A stretch of 24,369 nt of DNA from Candidatus Accumulibacter sp. UBA704. GTDB lineage: Bacteria; Pseudomonadota; Gammaproteobacteria; Burkholderiales; Rhodocyclaceae. The notes beneath the pieces are model-generated. The model was not told the origin of the DNA and searched no databases. It saw nothing but the letters and a program-made list of their open reading frames with translations. The DNA lies in contig DBMG01000173.1 in the NCBI GenBank assembly GCA_002304785.1, positions 315 through 24,683 of the forward strand, given 5' to 3'. Shown here piece after piece: positions 8,102 through 15,077 of the stretch. Positions within the stretch are counted from its first letter, which is position 1. Each line of letters begins with the position of its first letter. A program made the position numbers and the translations under genes.

Positions 8102-9090
8102 GGCGGCAAGCGGCGCATCTGGTGCGCCTGGCGGTCAATGAAGGTCTGTGCCGGATCGAAGCCCTTGCTCTTGAGCATGTGGCTGCGGACGGCGGCCTCG
8201 GCGAGCACGGCGATGTTGCGGCCGGGTGCGACCGGAATGATGATCTGCGGCACCTGCACGCCGAGGACTTCGCGGTAGCCGACGTCGCCGGTCAGGCGCG
8301 TCATCGGGTCGGTCGGCGCGTCGAGCTTCTGCGGCTTCAGGTGGACGATGAGACGCAGGTACTTGGACGGCTTCACCGCGGTCTGGCCGAACATGTCACG
8401 CACGTTCAGCACGCCGAGGCCGCGCACCTCGAGCAGGTCGCGCAGCATGTCGGGGCAGGTGCCGTCGATGACGTCCGGTGCGATCAGCGTGAATTCCGGC
8501 GCGTCGTCGGCGACGAGCCGATGGCCGCGCGTGATCAGCTCCAGCGCGAGCTCGCTCTTGCCGGTGCCGCTTTCGCCCAGGATCAGAATCGAGGCTGGTG
8601 TTTTGGCCGCCCGCATGAGGGTGTCCATCACCTCTTGCATTCGCGGTGTGCTTGATTCCAGTAGAATTTCCGGGCTCTGAGCGTTGCTGTCCTTAACCTC
8701 CCGTTCCAACCGGGAGATATTCTGGTTGAGTCGGTGGAAGCGCTGCACCCGGGCGAGCACCAGGTGGAATTGTTCGCGAGTAAACGGCTTTTCCAAAAAG
8801 TCCACCGCCCCGCGGCGCATGGCCTCCACGGCATTCTTTACGCTGCCTTGTGCGGTGAAAATGATTACCGGCAGATGGGGCTGGCGTTTGAGAATCTGCT
8901 CAAGGATATCGAGGCCGTTTTCCGCCCCAAGGTTGAGATCCAGAAGCACCGAATCGAATTTGCCGTCCTTCAATTCCGTGAGACCCGACGTTCCCGAGCA
9001 GGCGCCTTCCGCGTAATGGCCTTCGCCGTCGATCAGCAGGCAGGTCGCGTCCCGGAATGTCTTATCGTCGTCGATGACCAGGAAGTCCAT
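8095..9090 (-). CDS. Chimeric ORF: NtrC-type response regulator N-half joined to HPr kinase C-half
   Basis: One unbroken 331-residue frame holds two unrelated proteins. Residues 1-177 (about 8560-9090) are an NtrC-type regulator: a receiver with D51 as phospho-acceptor, the acidic pocket at D7-D9 and K101, a linker, then the start of the AAA+ domain ending LILGESGTGK. From residue 178 onward (about 8095-8559) the sequence is HPr kinase/phosphorylase: SELALELITRGHRLVADD, the signature LLEVRGLGVLNVRDMFG and the usual C-terminus, close to Xanthomonas HprK. Each half lacks what its family needs: the regulator has no GAFTGA loop or DNA-binding HTH, and HprK has no N-terminal domain. GC content and third-position bias change at the same place. 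The right half is in operon with rapZ, the left with the two kinase genes. A real fusion protein is very unlikely. Confidence 0.9.
   Translation of the reverse strand: MDFLVIDDDKTFRDATCLLIDGEGHYAEGACSGTSGLTELKDGKFDSVLLDLNLGAENGLDILEQILKRQPHLPVIIFTAQGSVKNAVEAMRRGAVDFLEKPFTREQFHLVLARVQRFHRLNQNISRLEREVKDSNAQSPEILLESSTPRMQEVMDTLMRAAKTPASILILGESGTGKSELALELITRGHRLVADDAPEFTLIAPDVIDGTCPDMLRDLLEVRGLGVLNVRDMFGQTAVKPSKYLRLIVHLKPQKLDAPTDPMTRLTGDVGYREVLGVQVPQIIIPVAPGRNIAVLAEAAVRSHMLKSKGFDPAQTFIDRQAHQMRRLPPW
8551..8580. other. Probable contig junction at shared P-loop codons
   Basis: The minus-strand codons for L-G-E-S-G-T-G-K-S-E lie here. Both NtrC-type AAA+ proteins and HprK encode a G-x-S-G-x-G-K P-loop, so two genomes could share an identical word of 20-30 bases at this point. 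On the low-coordinate side nearly every third codon position is G or C. On the high-coordinate side A and T third positions are frequent, as in AAA ACA CCA just before the motif. Gene content also changes lineage here. Confidence 0.8.
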
Positions 9091-9098
9091 ATAAGAAG

Positions 9099-10217
9099 TC
9101 AGTGAGGGCTACCGGCTCGTGGCAAACGGAAAGCGAAGGTGGCGCCGTTGCCCGGCGTGCTTTCGCAAGCCAATTCACCCTGCATGGCCAATACTAGCTT
9201 TTTGACGATGCTCAATCCCAGGCCGGTGGAAGGTTCGCCGCCAGTGGGCCTGGCGGAGAGGCGGCCATAGCGGCGAAACATGCGCGCTTTATCTTCCGGG
9301 CTGAACCCGGGCCCTTCATCCTGCACCTGGCATTCCACGTACCTGGCACCCGGCGGGCAAACCGTGAGGCGAATCTGTTTGCCCGGGGGAGAAAACTTGA
9401 TGGCGTTGGACAGCAGATTGTCGAACACCTGGTTGAGGGAGGCAGGATCGGCTTGCACGAGCGAGCCATTGGGCGGAAGAACCACCTTCAACAGGAGTTG
9501 CTTGTGCTTGGCCGCCTCCTGATGTTGTTGAACGGCGCGAGCCGCCGCGTCTGACAGGTTAACCGGCTCGGTCTGGACCTGCACGCCGTGGTCCGCAGAA
9601 GCGTTTGCCAAGAATTCCTTCACAAAAGCGAGCATCTGGCTGCTGGAGTGGGAGATGTTCTCAGCCATGAGCCGCAGCTTGGGATCCGCCATCGCCTCGG
9701 TTCGGTCCCGCAACAGTTGCGCGCTCATGTCCATGCCACCCAGGTGGTTTTTAAGGTCATGGGTCAGGATGCCCAGCAGTTCGTCCCGATCTTCGGCGAG
9801 TTGGTTCAACTCGTCGCGGGCTCGTTTAAGGGCCAGGTGAGTGCGGACACGGGTCACCAACTCGGCTTGGTTGAAAGGCTTGGTGATGTAGTCCACACCG
9901 CCACTTTCCAGCGCACGGACGATTAGGCCCTTGTCGTCCGCCGAGGAAAGGAAAATGATGGGAATCTCGGCCCAATCCGAATTCTCACGAATTCGGCGGC
10001 AAACCTCGAATCCGTCCATATCTGGCATGAGCAAGTCGAGCAGGATGAGGTCGGGTCGACGAACCGCCAGCCGTTGAAAAACCTGGATCCCGCCGGTCGC
10101 AGGCAGGATTTCGAAACCAAGTTTGCCCAGGGCGGCGCCAACCACCTGGATGTTGGACTCCTGGTCATCGACAACCAGCAGGCAGCCGACGTTCGTTTCT
10201 GGTGAAAGGGCGTTCAT
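9099..10217 (-). CDS. Response regulator receiver-histidine kinase (REC-HisKA-HATPase)
   Basis: This is a 372-residue soluble protein with an N-terminal receiver followed by a kinase core. Receiver residues are D17/D18, the phospho-acceptor D61 in LILLDLLMPDMDGFE, and K113. The H-box is GILTHDLKNHLGG with H153. The ATP-binding domain has the N-box NQVFDNLLSNAIKFS, the G1 box DEGPGF and the G2 box TGLGLSIVKKL. There is no membrane span, so it acts in the cytoplasm and likely takes phosphate from the upstream hybrid kinase. Its ATG overlaps the TGA of that kinase (ATGA), and the response regulator gene starts 8 bases after its stop. The three genes therefore look like one phosphorelay operon. 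Confidence 0.93.
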   Translation of the reverse strand: MNALSPETNVGCLLVVDDQESNIQVVGAALGKLGFEILPATGGIQVFQRLAVRRPDLILLDLLMPDMDGFEVCRRIRENSDWAEIPIIFLSSADDKGLIVRALESGGVDYITKPFNQAELVTRVRTHLALKRARDELNQLAEDRDELLGILTHDLKNHLGGMDMSAQLLRDRTEAMADPKLRLMAENISHSSSQMLAFVKEFLANASADHGVQVQTEPVNLSDAAARAVQQHQEAAKHKQLLLKVVLPPNGSLVQADPASLNQVFDNLLSNAIKFSPPGKQIRLTVCPPGARYVECQVQDEGPGFSPEDKARMFRRYGRLSARPTGGEPSTGLGLSIVKKLVLAMQGELACESTPGNGATFAFRLPRAGSPH

Positions 10218-12004
10218 ACCGGTTGCGGTTCGGTCTGGGCCGAGGCGGCTTCAATGGACTCGACGAGTCTGGGGAACGCGGCGAGGTGATGTTCCATTTG
10301 CCCGATGGCATAGGCGTCAGCGAAGGTGGTGAGCGCCGCGGCATAGGTGGCCAGCGGGGGGCATTGCGCAGACTGGCCGAGCAGGAAAAGCTTGTGAGCG
10401 AATGTGCGCGTCTCATTCACCGCCAGGCTGTCACGCAGTATGGGCCAAATGCCTGCTTGCTGTTGGCGCAGTTCGAGAGCGAGTTCCCGCCACTGAGCGG
10501 CCTGGTTGGGCGCGGCCGTGGGAATACTCTGGAGGGTTTCCCCAGCACTGGGACTTTCGAGCCCATCCGCAGGCGATGCCTTTTGCAGAAATTGAGCCAG
10601 TGCCAGGAAGAGCGTCTGTCGCGAGAAGGGCTTACGAATGAAACCGCTAAACTGCGCCTGCAGCTCATGCTCCTCACCGGGCTTGCTTGAAGCAGTAACG
10701 GCGATGACCGGAAGCGACGCCATTTTAGCTTGCTTGCGAATTTGCCCCAGGGTCGTCCGACCGTCCATCACGGGCATACGAATGTCGAGCAATACGACGT
10801 CGGGTCTCCCCTGCTTAAGGTGGTCCAGCGCTTCCTGACCGTTGCTGGCGAAAACGACCCGGTGATGGGTCCGTTCAAAAATGCCGGCCATCAGCGCGCG
10901 ATTCGCCTGATTGTCATCCACCACCAGCAATACAGCGGGTGCGAAGTCATCAAAGTCCACCGCTCGTCCGGGTTCTGCGTGGTCTCCCACCGGCGACAGC
11001 CCTGAAACAGGGACGTCCGGCAAGCGTAAGTGGAAGGTCGTGCCTTGGCCGACCGTGCTGTCGACGGCCAGGCTGCCCCCCATCAACTCGGTGACTCGTT
11101 TGACGATGGTCAGACCGATGCCGGTCCCCTCGCGTTCGGCCGTTCGGCGGGAGTCCGCTTGGACGAACGGCTGGAAAACCTCCTCCAGTTTGTCCGCGGG
11201 GATTCCGATGCCAGTATCCTGTACGTCGATCAATAGCGTCCCCGCCTTACCATTCTCCTCGCTCTGCCAGGAGACGCGCGTCTTAACGAAACCTCGCTCG
11301 GTAAACTTTATGGCATTCCCCAGCAAATTGACTAGCACCTGGCGCAAGCGCAGGCGATCCAGCAACAAGGCTCGGGGCAGGTTGGGTGAAAGCTCAAATT
11401 GAAGTTGCAGCGACTTCATCACTGCTTGCTGACCAAATACCGTGCGCAGGAACTCGCATGAGTCCCGCATATCGGTAGGATCGGGGTGGAGTTCCAGCTT
11501 TCCCGCCTCCAGCTTCGAGAGATCGAGGATGTCGTTGATGAGTTGGAGCAATGAGGCGCCGCTATCGCGAATGGCTCGGACATACTGCGATTGCTTCGGC
11601 GTTAGTCCCTCCGGCTCCAGCAATTCGCTGAAACCGAGAATCGCATTCATGGGGCTACGAATCTCATGGCTCATATTGGCCAGAAACGCGCTCTTCTCTC
11701 GGACGGCTTGTTCCGCATGCAGTTTTTCCTCGAGCAATTCCCGCCGCGCACGCTCCTGACGGTAATCGACCCTATAGAAGTACAGCGCGAACAACCCCGC
11801 CCCAACCCCGAGCAGTCCGGCCACCCAGGTGATTTGTTGGAGTTGATTGATCGACCCGCGAAACTGTTCCGGATCGGCCGAGGCTTCCACGCGACGAGAA
11901 AAGCGGCTCCAAGCGATCGCCCCGGTTACAACGCTAGCCATCGTGACGATCAGCCAGAAAATGGCCAACGGCCCAATGATCGCGTGTCGAAATCGATAGA
12001 TCAT
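10214..12004 (-). CDS. Membrane hybrid sensor histidine kinase with receiver and Hpt-like tail
   Basis: From the ATG at 12004 (MIYRFRHAIIGPL) the protein has 596 residues. This start has an AGG seven bases upstream and begins directly before the first membrane span; a frame to 12073 starts at TTG and adds non-family sequence. Two membrane segments (about 8-32 and 58-77) enclose a short periplasmic loop, too small for a classical ligand domain. The HisKA box is FLANMSHEIRSPMNAILGFS with H113, followed by an HATPase with VNLLGNAIKFT, DTGIGI and GTGIGLTIVKR. A C-terminal receiver has its phospho-acceptor at D407 and K458. The last 70 residues are helical with FAHKLFLLGQSAQCPPLA, resembling degenerate Hpt-like tails (H537). 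It is the first gene of the three-gene operon. Confidence 0.92.
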   Translation of the reverse strand: MIYRFRHAIIGPLAIFWLIVTMASVVTGAIAWSRFSRRVEASADPEQFRGSINQLQQITWVAGLLGVGAGLFALYFYRVDYRQERARRELLEEKLHAEQAVREKSAFLANMSHEIRSPMNAILGFSELLEPEGLTPKQSQYVRAIRDSGASLLQLINDILDLSKLEAGKLELHPDPTDMRDSCEFLRTVFGQQAVMKSLQLQFELSPNLPRALLLDRLRLRQVLVNLLGNAIKFTERGFVKTRVSWQSEENGKAGTLLIDVQDTGIGIPADKLEEVFQPFVQADSRRTAEREGTGIGLTIVKRVTELMGGSLAVDSTVGQGTTFHLRLPDVPVSGLSPVGDHAEPGRAVDFDDFAPAVLLVVDDNQANRALMAGIFERTHHRVVFASNGQEALDHLKQGRPDVVLLDIRMPVMDGRTTLGQIRKQAKMASLPVIAVTASSKPGEEHELQAQFSGFIRKPFSRQTLFLALAQFLQKASPADGLESPSAGETLQSIPTAAPNQAAQWRELALELRQQQAGIWPILRDSLAVNETRTFAHKLFLLGQSAQCPPLATYAAALTTFADAYAIGQMEHHLAAFPRLVESIEAASAQTEPQPV

Positions 12005-12065
12005 GCGCTTGCCTGCGTCGAGTCGAGCGCACCCGCGTCCGGCCAATGGAGGTACTCTTAGCATA

Positions 12066-12082
12066 TCATGCAAAATGCACGG
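12066..12082. promoter_or_regulatory. Single palindrome-like site upstream of the hybrid kinase
   Basis: TCATGCAAAATGCACGG matches the repeated enhancer-like motif at most conserved positions. It overlaps a second perfect palindrome, ATGCAC-G-GTGCAT, at 12075-12087. Unlike the other sites it has no partner 31 bp away and no convincing -24/-12 element next to it. It lies about 60 bases upstream of the kinase start and could be an autoregulatory operator. Confidence 0.35.
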
Positions 12083-12201
12083 TGCATAGCTGTTTTCGGA
12101 CCCGGGACGGATGGAAACTGGTGTTCGTCAATCACTGGTTGCCCTCATGTCCCGATTAGCTCCGGGCAGCGCAATTGGGGCTGGAATCGAGAGCCTCCGT
12201 A

Positions 12202-12393
12202 CTATCCCTTCACGATCATAAAGCGCTGTCGCTGCGGGAACACCACCAAGTGCGCATTGACGGCCAGACGCAAGAGGCCATTCGCCCTGGCTTTGCCGCA
12301 GCCCTCATCAACGGCAGCGATCAAATCTCCGAACCTTAGCAGCCTCCGTGTGCACTCACTTGTCCTAATCCGCTGTGGAAGTTTTCGAGGCAT
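12202..12393 (-). CDS. Small hypothetical protein
   Basis: A 63-residue frame with an ATG start lies between the hybrid kinase and the pseudo-receiver gene on the same strand. Its core, RFGDLIAAVDEGCGKARANG followed by LLRLAVNAHLVVF, has a normal amphipathic, protein-like pattern with a basic N-terminus. I do not recognise a named family, though the pattern resembles short uncharacterised proteins of this type of genome. No clear Shine-Dalgarno is visible. It may be a genuine small gene or a chance frame. Confidence 0.35.
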   Translation of the reverse strand: MPRKLPQRIRTSECTRRLLRFGDLIAAVDEGCGKARANGLLRLAVNAHLVVFPQRQRFMIVKG

Positions 12394-12447
12394 AGATTTT
12401 CATTTTGTGTTTCTCTCTATCCGCCACCCCACTCACCTGCTGAGAAA

Positions 12448-12909
12448 TCACGTTTTCTCCAGCAAAGTGTCAGAACACAGCTCGAACGATTGTGGAGCGG
12501 CGAATTCTGGTCTTTGATAGGGAAGTGGCGTGGTCTCGGTCAGCAATCGGTGAACCTTAGTAAAAAGCTCCTCTAACGTGAATGGTTTGGCCATGACTTC
12601 AATGCGCCCCAGGTTGCGAACGCCCTCGTCGAACGACTCCAATGCCCCTACCAGCAACACCGGAGTTGTCGGATGTATCGTGCGGAATTGGCGGGTGAAT
12701 TCAGGAAATTCAGTGAGCAACAGATGAATAGCTGCAGAACCAACGGCCAACCTTAAAGCCTCCTTTGTTCCACTTGCCATTAGGACGGTGTAGCCGCGGT
12801 CGCTGAGGGTTCGCGCCTCGAATTCACGGAAAACGGAATCGGTTTCGACGATCAACAGCGTGGCTGGCTGAGGAGTTTCGACTGATGCACTTGACGCGCT
12901 CGTGTTCAT
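12448..12909 (-). CDS. Degenerate (pseudo-)receiver domain protein
   Basis: From the ATG at 12909 this is a 153-residue single-domain protein with the order of a CheY-like receiver: TLLIVETD (beta 1), RGYTVLMASGTKEALRLA, IHLLLTEFP (beta 3), TTPVLLVGA (beta 4), and MAKPF (beta 5 Lys, K108). The key acids are altered. The pocket is E22-T23 instead of Asp-Asp, and the phospho-acceptor position holds E67 instead of Asp. The Lys is kept. Such a protein is unlikely to be phosphorylated normally; Glu at this site can mimic the phosphorylated state in some receivers. There is no output domain. A frame extension to 12927 uses TTG and would start upstream of the predicted transcription start, so ATG 12909 is preferred. 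It has its own sigma-54 type promoter and paired enhancer sites. Confidence 0.75.
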   Translation of the reverse strand: MNTSASSASVETPQPATLLIVETDSVFREFEARTLSDRGYTVLMASGTKEALRLAVGSAAIHLLLTEFPEFTRQFRTIHPTTPVLLVGALESFDEGVRNLGRIEVMAKPFTLEELFTKVHRLLTETTPLPYQRPEFAAPQSFELCSDTLLEKT

Positions 12910-12922
12910 CGAGGGCAGCTTT

Positions 12923-12938
12923 AGCAAGCCAAGTGCCG
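12923..12938 (-). promoter_or_regulatory. Sigma-54 type -24/-12 promoter of the pseudo-receiver gene
   Basis: CGGCAC-TTGGC-TTGCT on the minus strand keeps the GG-N10-GC spacing of sigma-54 promoters and has a perfect -12 TTGCT. The expected start of transcription is about 12912, three bases before the ATG at 12909, which implies an almost leaderless mRNA. The paired palindromes at 13027-13074 lie at about -123 and -154. Confidence 0.65.
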
Positions 12939-13671
12939 TAGGCCGACCAGACGTTCTAAGTGTCTCTGTTTGATCGGCTTGAACGTCTATTGGGACGCTT
13001 CCTGCGCGTGGCAGTCAGAAGGAGGATCGTGCAAGTTGCACGAGAGCGCTGAGATAGCGATGCGTCTTGCACATCACCTTGCTAGACAACCCGGCATTCG
13101 GACACGCCGCATACCGAGATCAATGGCCGATTCTGGTGCGTGTGCCTTGGTAGGGCTGAGGCTCTCCGAATTTAGACCCTACCCGGTGCGAACATGTCCC
13201 CCGGCCGCCTCGACTTCAGGGACCTGGCTCTCTAGTTGAGCTTCCCGTTTGTCCACCCGCAAACCGTACCACAAGCGGCTTCGAGTTCCAATCCCCGCAT
13301 GTTCGGGAATGCGTCGCGCTTGTTTGGGGTTCCCCTCTCACCGTATATCGATCCAGGTTGCTGCCAGCGGATCTCGAAACCGAAACCGCTCCAGCTACCC
13401 ATCCGTGATCTGATCGCCGGACCAGTGACGCCTGTACCTTGGGGTTCAACGGCGGTATGGATCCGGTGTGGAGCATCGAAAGCCGCAGTCGCGGGTGCCT
13501 CAGCGAAGTGCCGGGTTCGTTCTCTAAGGGAAGTTAGGCATATGCAAGTGAACTGTGGTATGTTGTAGTAGAATTTGATCAGCTTTTGCGGGCAGTTCCC
13601 TCTCTGGTCCGGCCGAATTCCCCAATGTGAAACACGAACTGCTGCCTTGAGCGCAAGCGGATAGAGGTTTT
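12939..13671. other. Long intergenic stretch
   Basis: Apart from the paired palindromes at 13027-13074, I see no gene here. Open frames on both strands (for example 12970-13239 plus and 13216-13476 minus) have no recognisable family pattern. No tRNA, terminator or CRISPR-like structure is evident. The ribosome site of the next gene lies at its right end. Confidence 0.5.
13027..13074 (-). promoter_or_regulatory. Paired palindromic enhancer-like sites, pair D
   Basis: The first copy, TCGTGCAA-G-TTGCACGA at 13027-13043, is a perfect palindrome with 8-bp arms. The second, CGATGCGTCTTGCACAT at 13058-13074, starts exactly 31 bp later and keeps the TGC and TTGCAC core. The pair lies upstream of the sigma-54 type promoter of the pseudo-receiver gene. 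Confidence 0.72.
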
Positions 13672-13887
13672 ATGAAGATATTATTGCAGAACAGAAGGAC
13701 GTTGAGTTTCTTAGGGGCCACCACCGGATGGACGCCCAACCACGCCAAGGCGCGTATTTTTAGCACGGGTTTGGAGGCAATGTTTTTCTGCCTCAACCAC
13801 CATGTTGCCAATATGCAGATTCTGGGGAAATTCGCCGACCAGCGAATGGATTTTATCGTGCCGGTAACGGACCTGCGGGGGGACTAA
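13672..13887 (+). CDS. Small conserved-type hypothetical protein
   Basis: This is a 71-residue protein starting MKILLQNRRTLSFLGATTGW. A good ribosome site (GAGG four bases before the ATG) supports the start. The rest contains KARIFSTGLEAMFFCLNHH and then NMQILGKFADQRMDFIVPV. This pattern of a short beta-rich start, a central helix and a final 'D..VPV' resembles small uncharacterised proteins I associate with Verrucomicrobia, but I know no function. There is no signal peptide or membrane span, so it is likely cytoplasmic. It stands alone, convergent with the PilT-like gene to its right. I see no -24/-12 element in front of it. Confidence 0.6.
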   Translation: MKILLQNRRTLSFLGATTGWTPNHAKARIFSTGLEAMFFCLNHHVANMQILGKFADQRMDFIVPVTDLRGD

Positions 13888-13958
13888 TTCCCCGGTCGTG
13901 CAGGTGGCTTGGCTTTGGCCATCGTGACCGTATTGCCAGAACCAGGCAGCCGGGCGCA

Positions 13959-14276
13959 TCAGTTGCTCAGCCGTCGCAACTTCAAGCTCACGTCCTGGCC
14001 CTTCAGTGAGGCGCTCACTTTAAACCGGGCAGCGCCTGGAAAAGAGAAGTTGAAATGCACGTCGCCGCAACGGTTGAGCTCTTCAAGGTGCTCGTGGGAT
14101 GCAAAGGTGCGAAATAATCCGGCCACTTCGTCCCCAGTTATCGGAGGCAAATCGAGCACGAGAATTTGGCCGCCCACTGCCATTTCCGGTGACCTTCCGG
14201 GCTCCAACCGCAACTCTTCCGCTGCCTCGACCTCGACGAGCTTCAGCAAATCGTTCAGACAATACATTCCTGCCAT
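13959..14276 (-). CDS. PilT/PilB N-terminal-domain-only protein (no ATPase domain)
   Basis: From the ATG at 14276 the protein has 105 residues (102 from the ATG at 14267, which has AGGA just before it). It aligns along its whole length with the PAS-like N-terminal domain of type IV pilus twitching ATPases: MYCLNDLLKLVEVEAAEELR, GGQILVLDLPPITGDEV, then HLEELNRCGDVHFNF and SFPGAARFKVSASLKGQDVS. In PilT the Walker A ATPase domain follows at once; here the frame stops. No continuation is visible in other frames. The aspartate of the usual ASDLHL is changed to AEELRL. It could be a stand-alone regulator or binding partner of pilus motors, or the relic of a truncated gene. No other pilus gene is in the window. 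Confidence 0.65.
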   Translation of the reverse strand: MAGMYCLNDLLKLVEVEAAEELRLEPGRSPEMAVGGQILVLDLPPITGDEVAGLFRTFASHEHLEELNRCGDVHFNFSFPGAARFKVSASLKGQDVSLKLRRLSN

Positions 14277-14552
14277 AATTGACAATGGACTAAAAAACCC
14301 CAATTTCAAATGGTGCGGCGACGCCCATATGGGTTCCACGGGAGATGGGAACCAAGCGTTACTGATTTGACCGGGACCACTAGCCGGCGACCTTGAGACC
14401 GAAAAGCATATCCATCAAGAATAGCGCCAGGACCAGGGCGGCCGGCAGCCTCCTGAGCCGCGAAGGGCCTAGGGAATAGGCGAGTACGTGTTTTTTTGTC
14501 TACAGGCTGAGATATTGCATGATCCTCGGCGACTATGAGCAATGATGCCCGC
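14277..14552. other. Intergenic stretch between PilT-like gene and enhancer pair A
   Basis: I see no gene in these 276 bases. A run of hydrophobic codons on the minus strand near 14393-14460 has no start codon and is preceded by a stop. A run of seven T at 14491-14497 is not preceded by a strong hairpin. Confidence 0.45.
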
Positions 14553-14600
14553 TCGTGCAAACTGCATGAGCGGGGTCAAGCGGTCGTGCGTTTTGTCGAT
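14553..14600 (+). promoter_or_regulatory. Paired palindromic enhancer-like sites, pair A
   Basis: TCGTGCAAACTGCATGA at 14553-14569 and TCGTGCGTTTTGTCGAT at 14584-14600 start exactly 31 bp apart. The first is a near-complete palindrome; the second keeps the left half-site fully and TTG of the right. They lie at about -230 and -199 from the predicted start of the downstream sigma-54 type promoter. Confidence 0.7.
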
Positions 14601-14763
14601 GCACTCGGGTTGCCGCGCGTTTGAACTCTAATCCAGCCGCGGCGTCCTTTGGTAACTGGCGCACCAAGGACTCGAGTGAAGCTGTTGCGGACGTTTCGGT
14701 TGCGAGCTTTACGGCAGCGCCCCCTCGAACTGAACTTTCGTAACCGACTCCATCCAGGCACCC

Positions 14764-14780
14764 CTGGCACACCACACGCT
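14764..14780 (+). promoter_or_regulatory. Sigma-54 type -24/-12 promoter of the Thivi_2564-like/DUF502 operon
   Basis: CTGGCAC-ACCAC-ACGCT has a perfect -24 element (CTGGCAC) and the GG-N10-GC spacing. The predicted transcription start is about 14791, giving a 56-base leader before the ATG at 14847. Confidence 0.65.
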
Positions 14781-14846
14781 AAAGGATGCCGCACAGACAT
14801 GAACCCGCAGCCAAAGAAAGAACACTTAAAAAGAAAAGATAGAAAT

Positions 14847-15077
14847 ATGTCATTAGTTACAATTGTCATCACTCTCCTCGTCGTCGGAGTATTGCTCTGG
14901 CTCGCCAACACTTACATCCCGATGGATGGGAAGATCAAGAAAATCCTCAATATTGCCGTGGTCGTGGTGGTAGTCTTCTGGCTGCTGAATGTATTCGGCG
15001 TGTGGGGACACGTGCGCGACGTTCGAATCTCAAGCTCATCGCCGTCCCTCGGCATGTCCTCCGGCAGTATATCATGA
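14847..15077 (+). CDS. Small membrane protein, Thivi_2564 family type
   Basis: From the ATG at 14847 the protein has 76 residues. It starts MSLVTIVITLLVVGVLLWLA and continues NTYIPMDGKIKKILNIAVVV and then a second hydrophobic stretch ending WLLNVFGVWG. This two-span pattern with the conserved NTYIPMDGKIKKILN loop matches the small Thivi_2564-type membrane proteins. Their role is unknown, though they are often found beside stress or envelope genes. Longer frames to 14649 or 14799 add charged non-family residues and start at or upstream of the predicted promoter, so the family start is chosen. Its TGA overlaps the next ATG (ATGA), so it is coupled to the DUF502 gene. Confidence 0.8.
   Translation: MSLVTIVITLLVVGVLLWLANTYIPMDGKIKKILNIAVVVVVVFWLLNVFGVWGHVRDVRISSSSPSLGMSSGSIS

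Noticed and set aside
14374..14391. Possible GG-N10-GC element on the minus strand upstream of the PilT-like gene
   Set aside because: The -24 part is CGGTCT and does not fit the YGGYAC form of the other four promoters.
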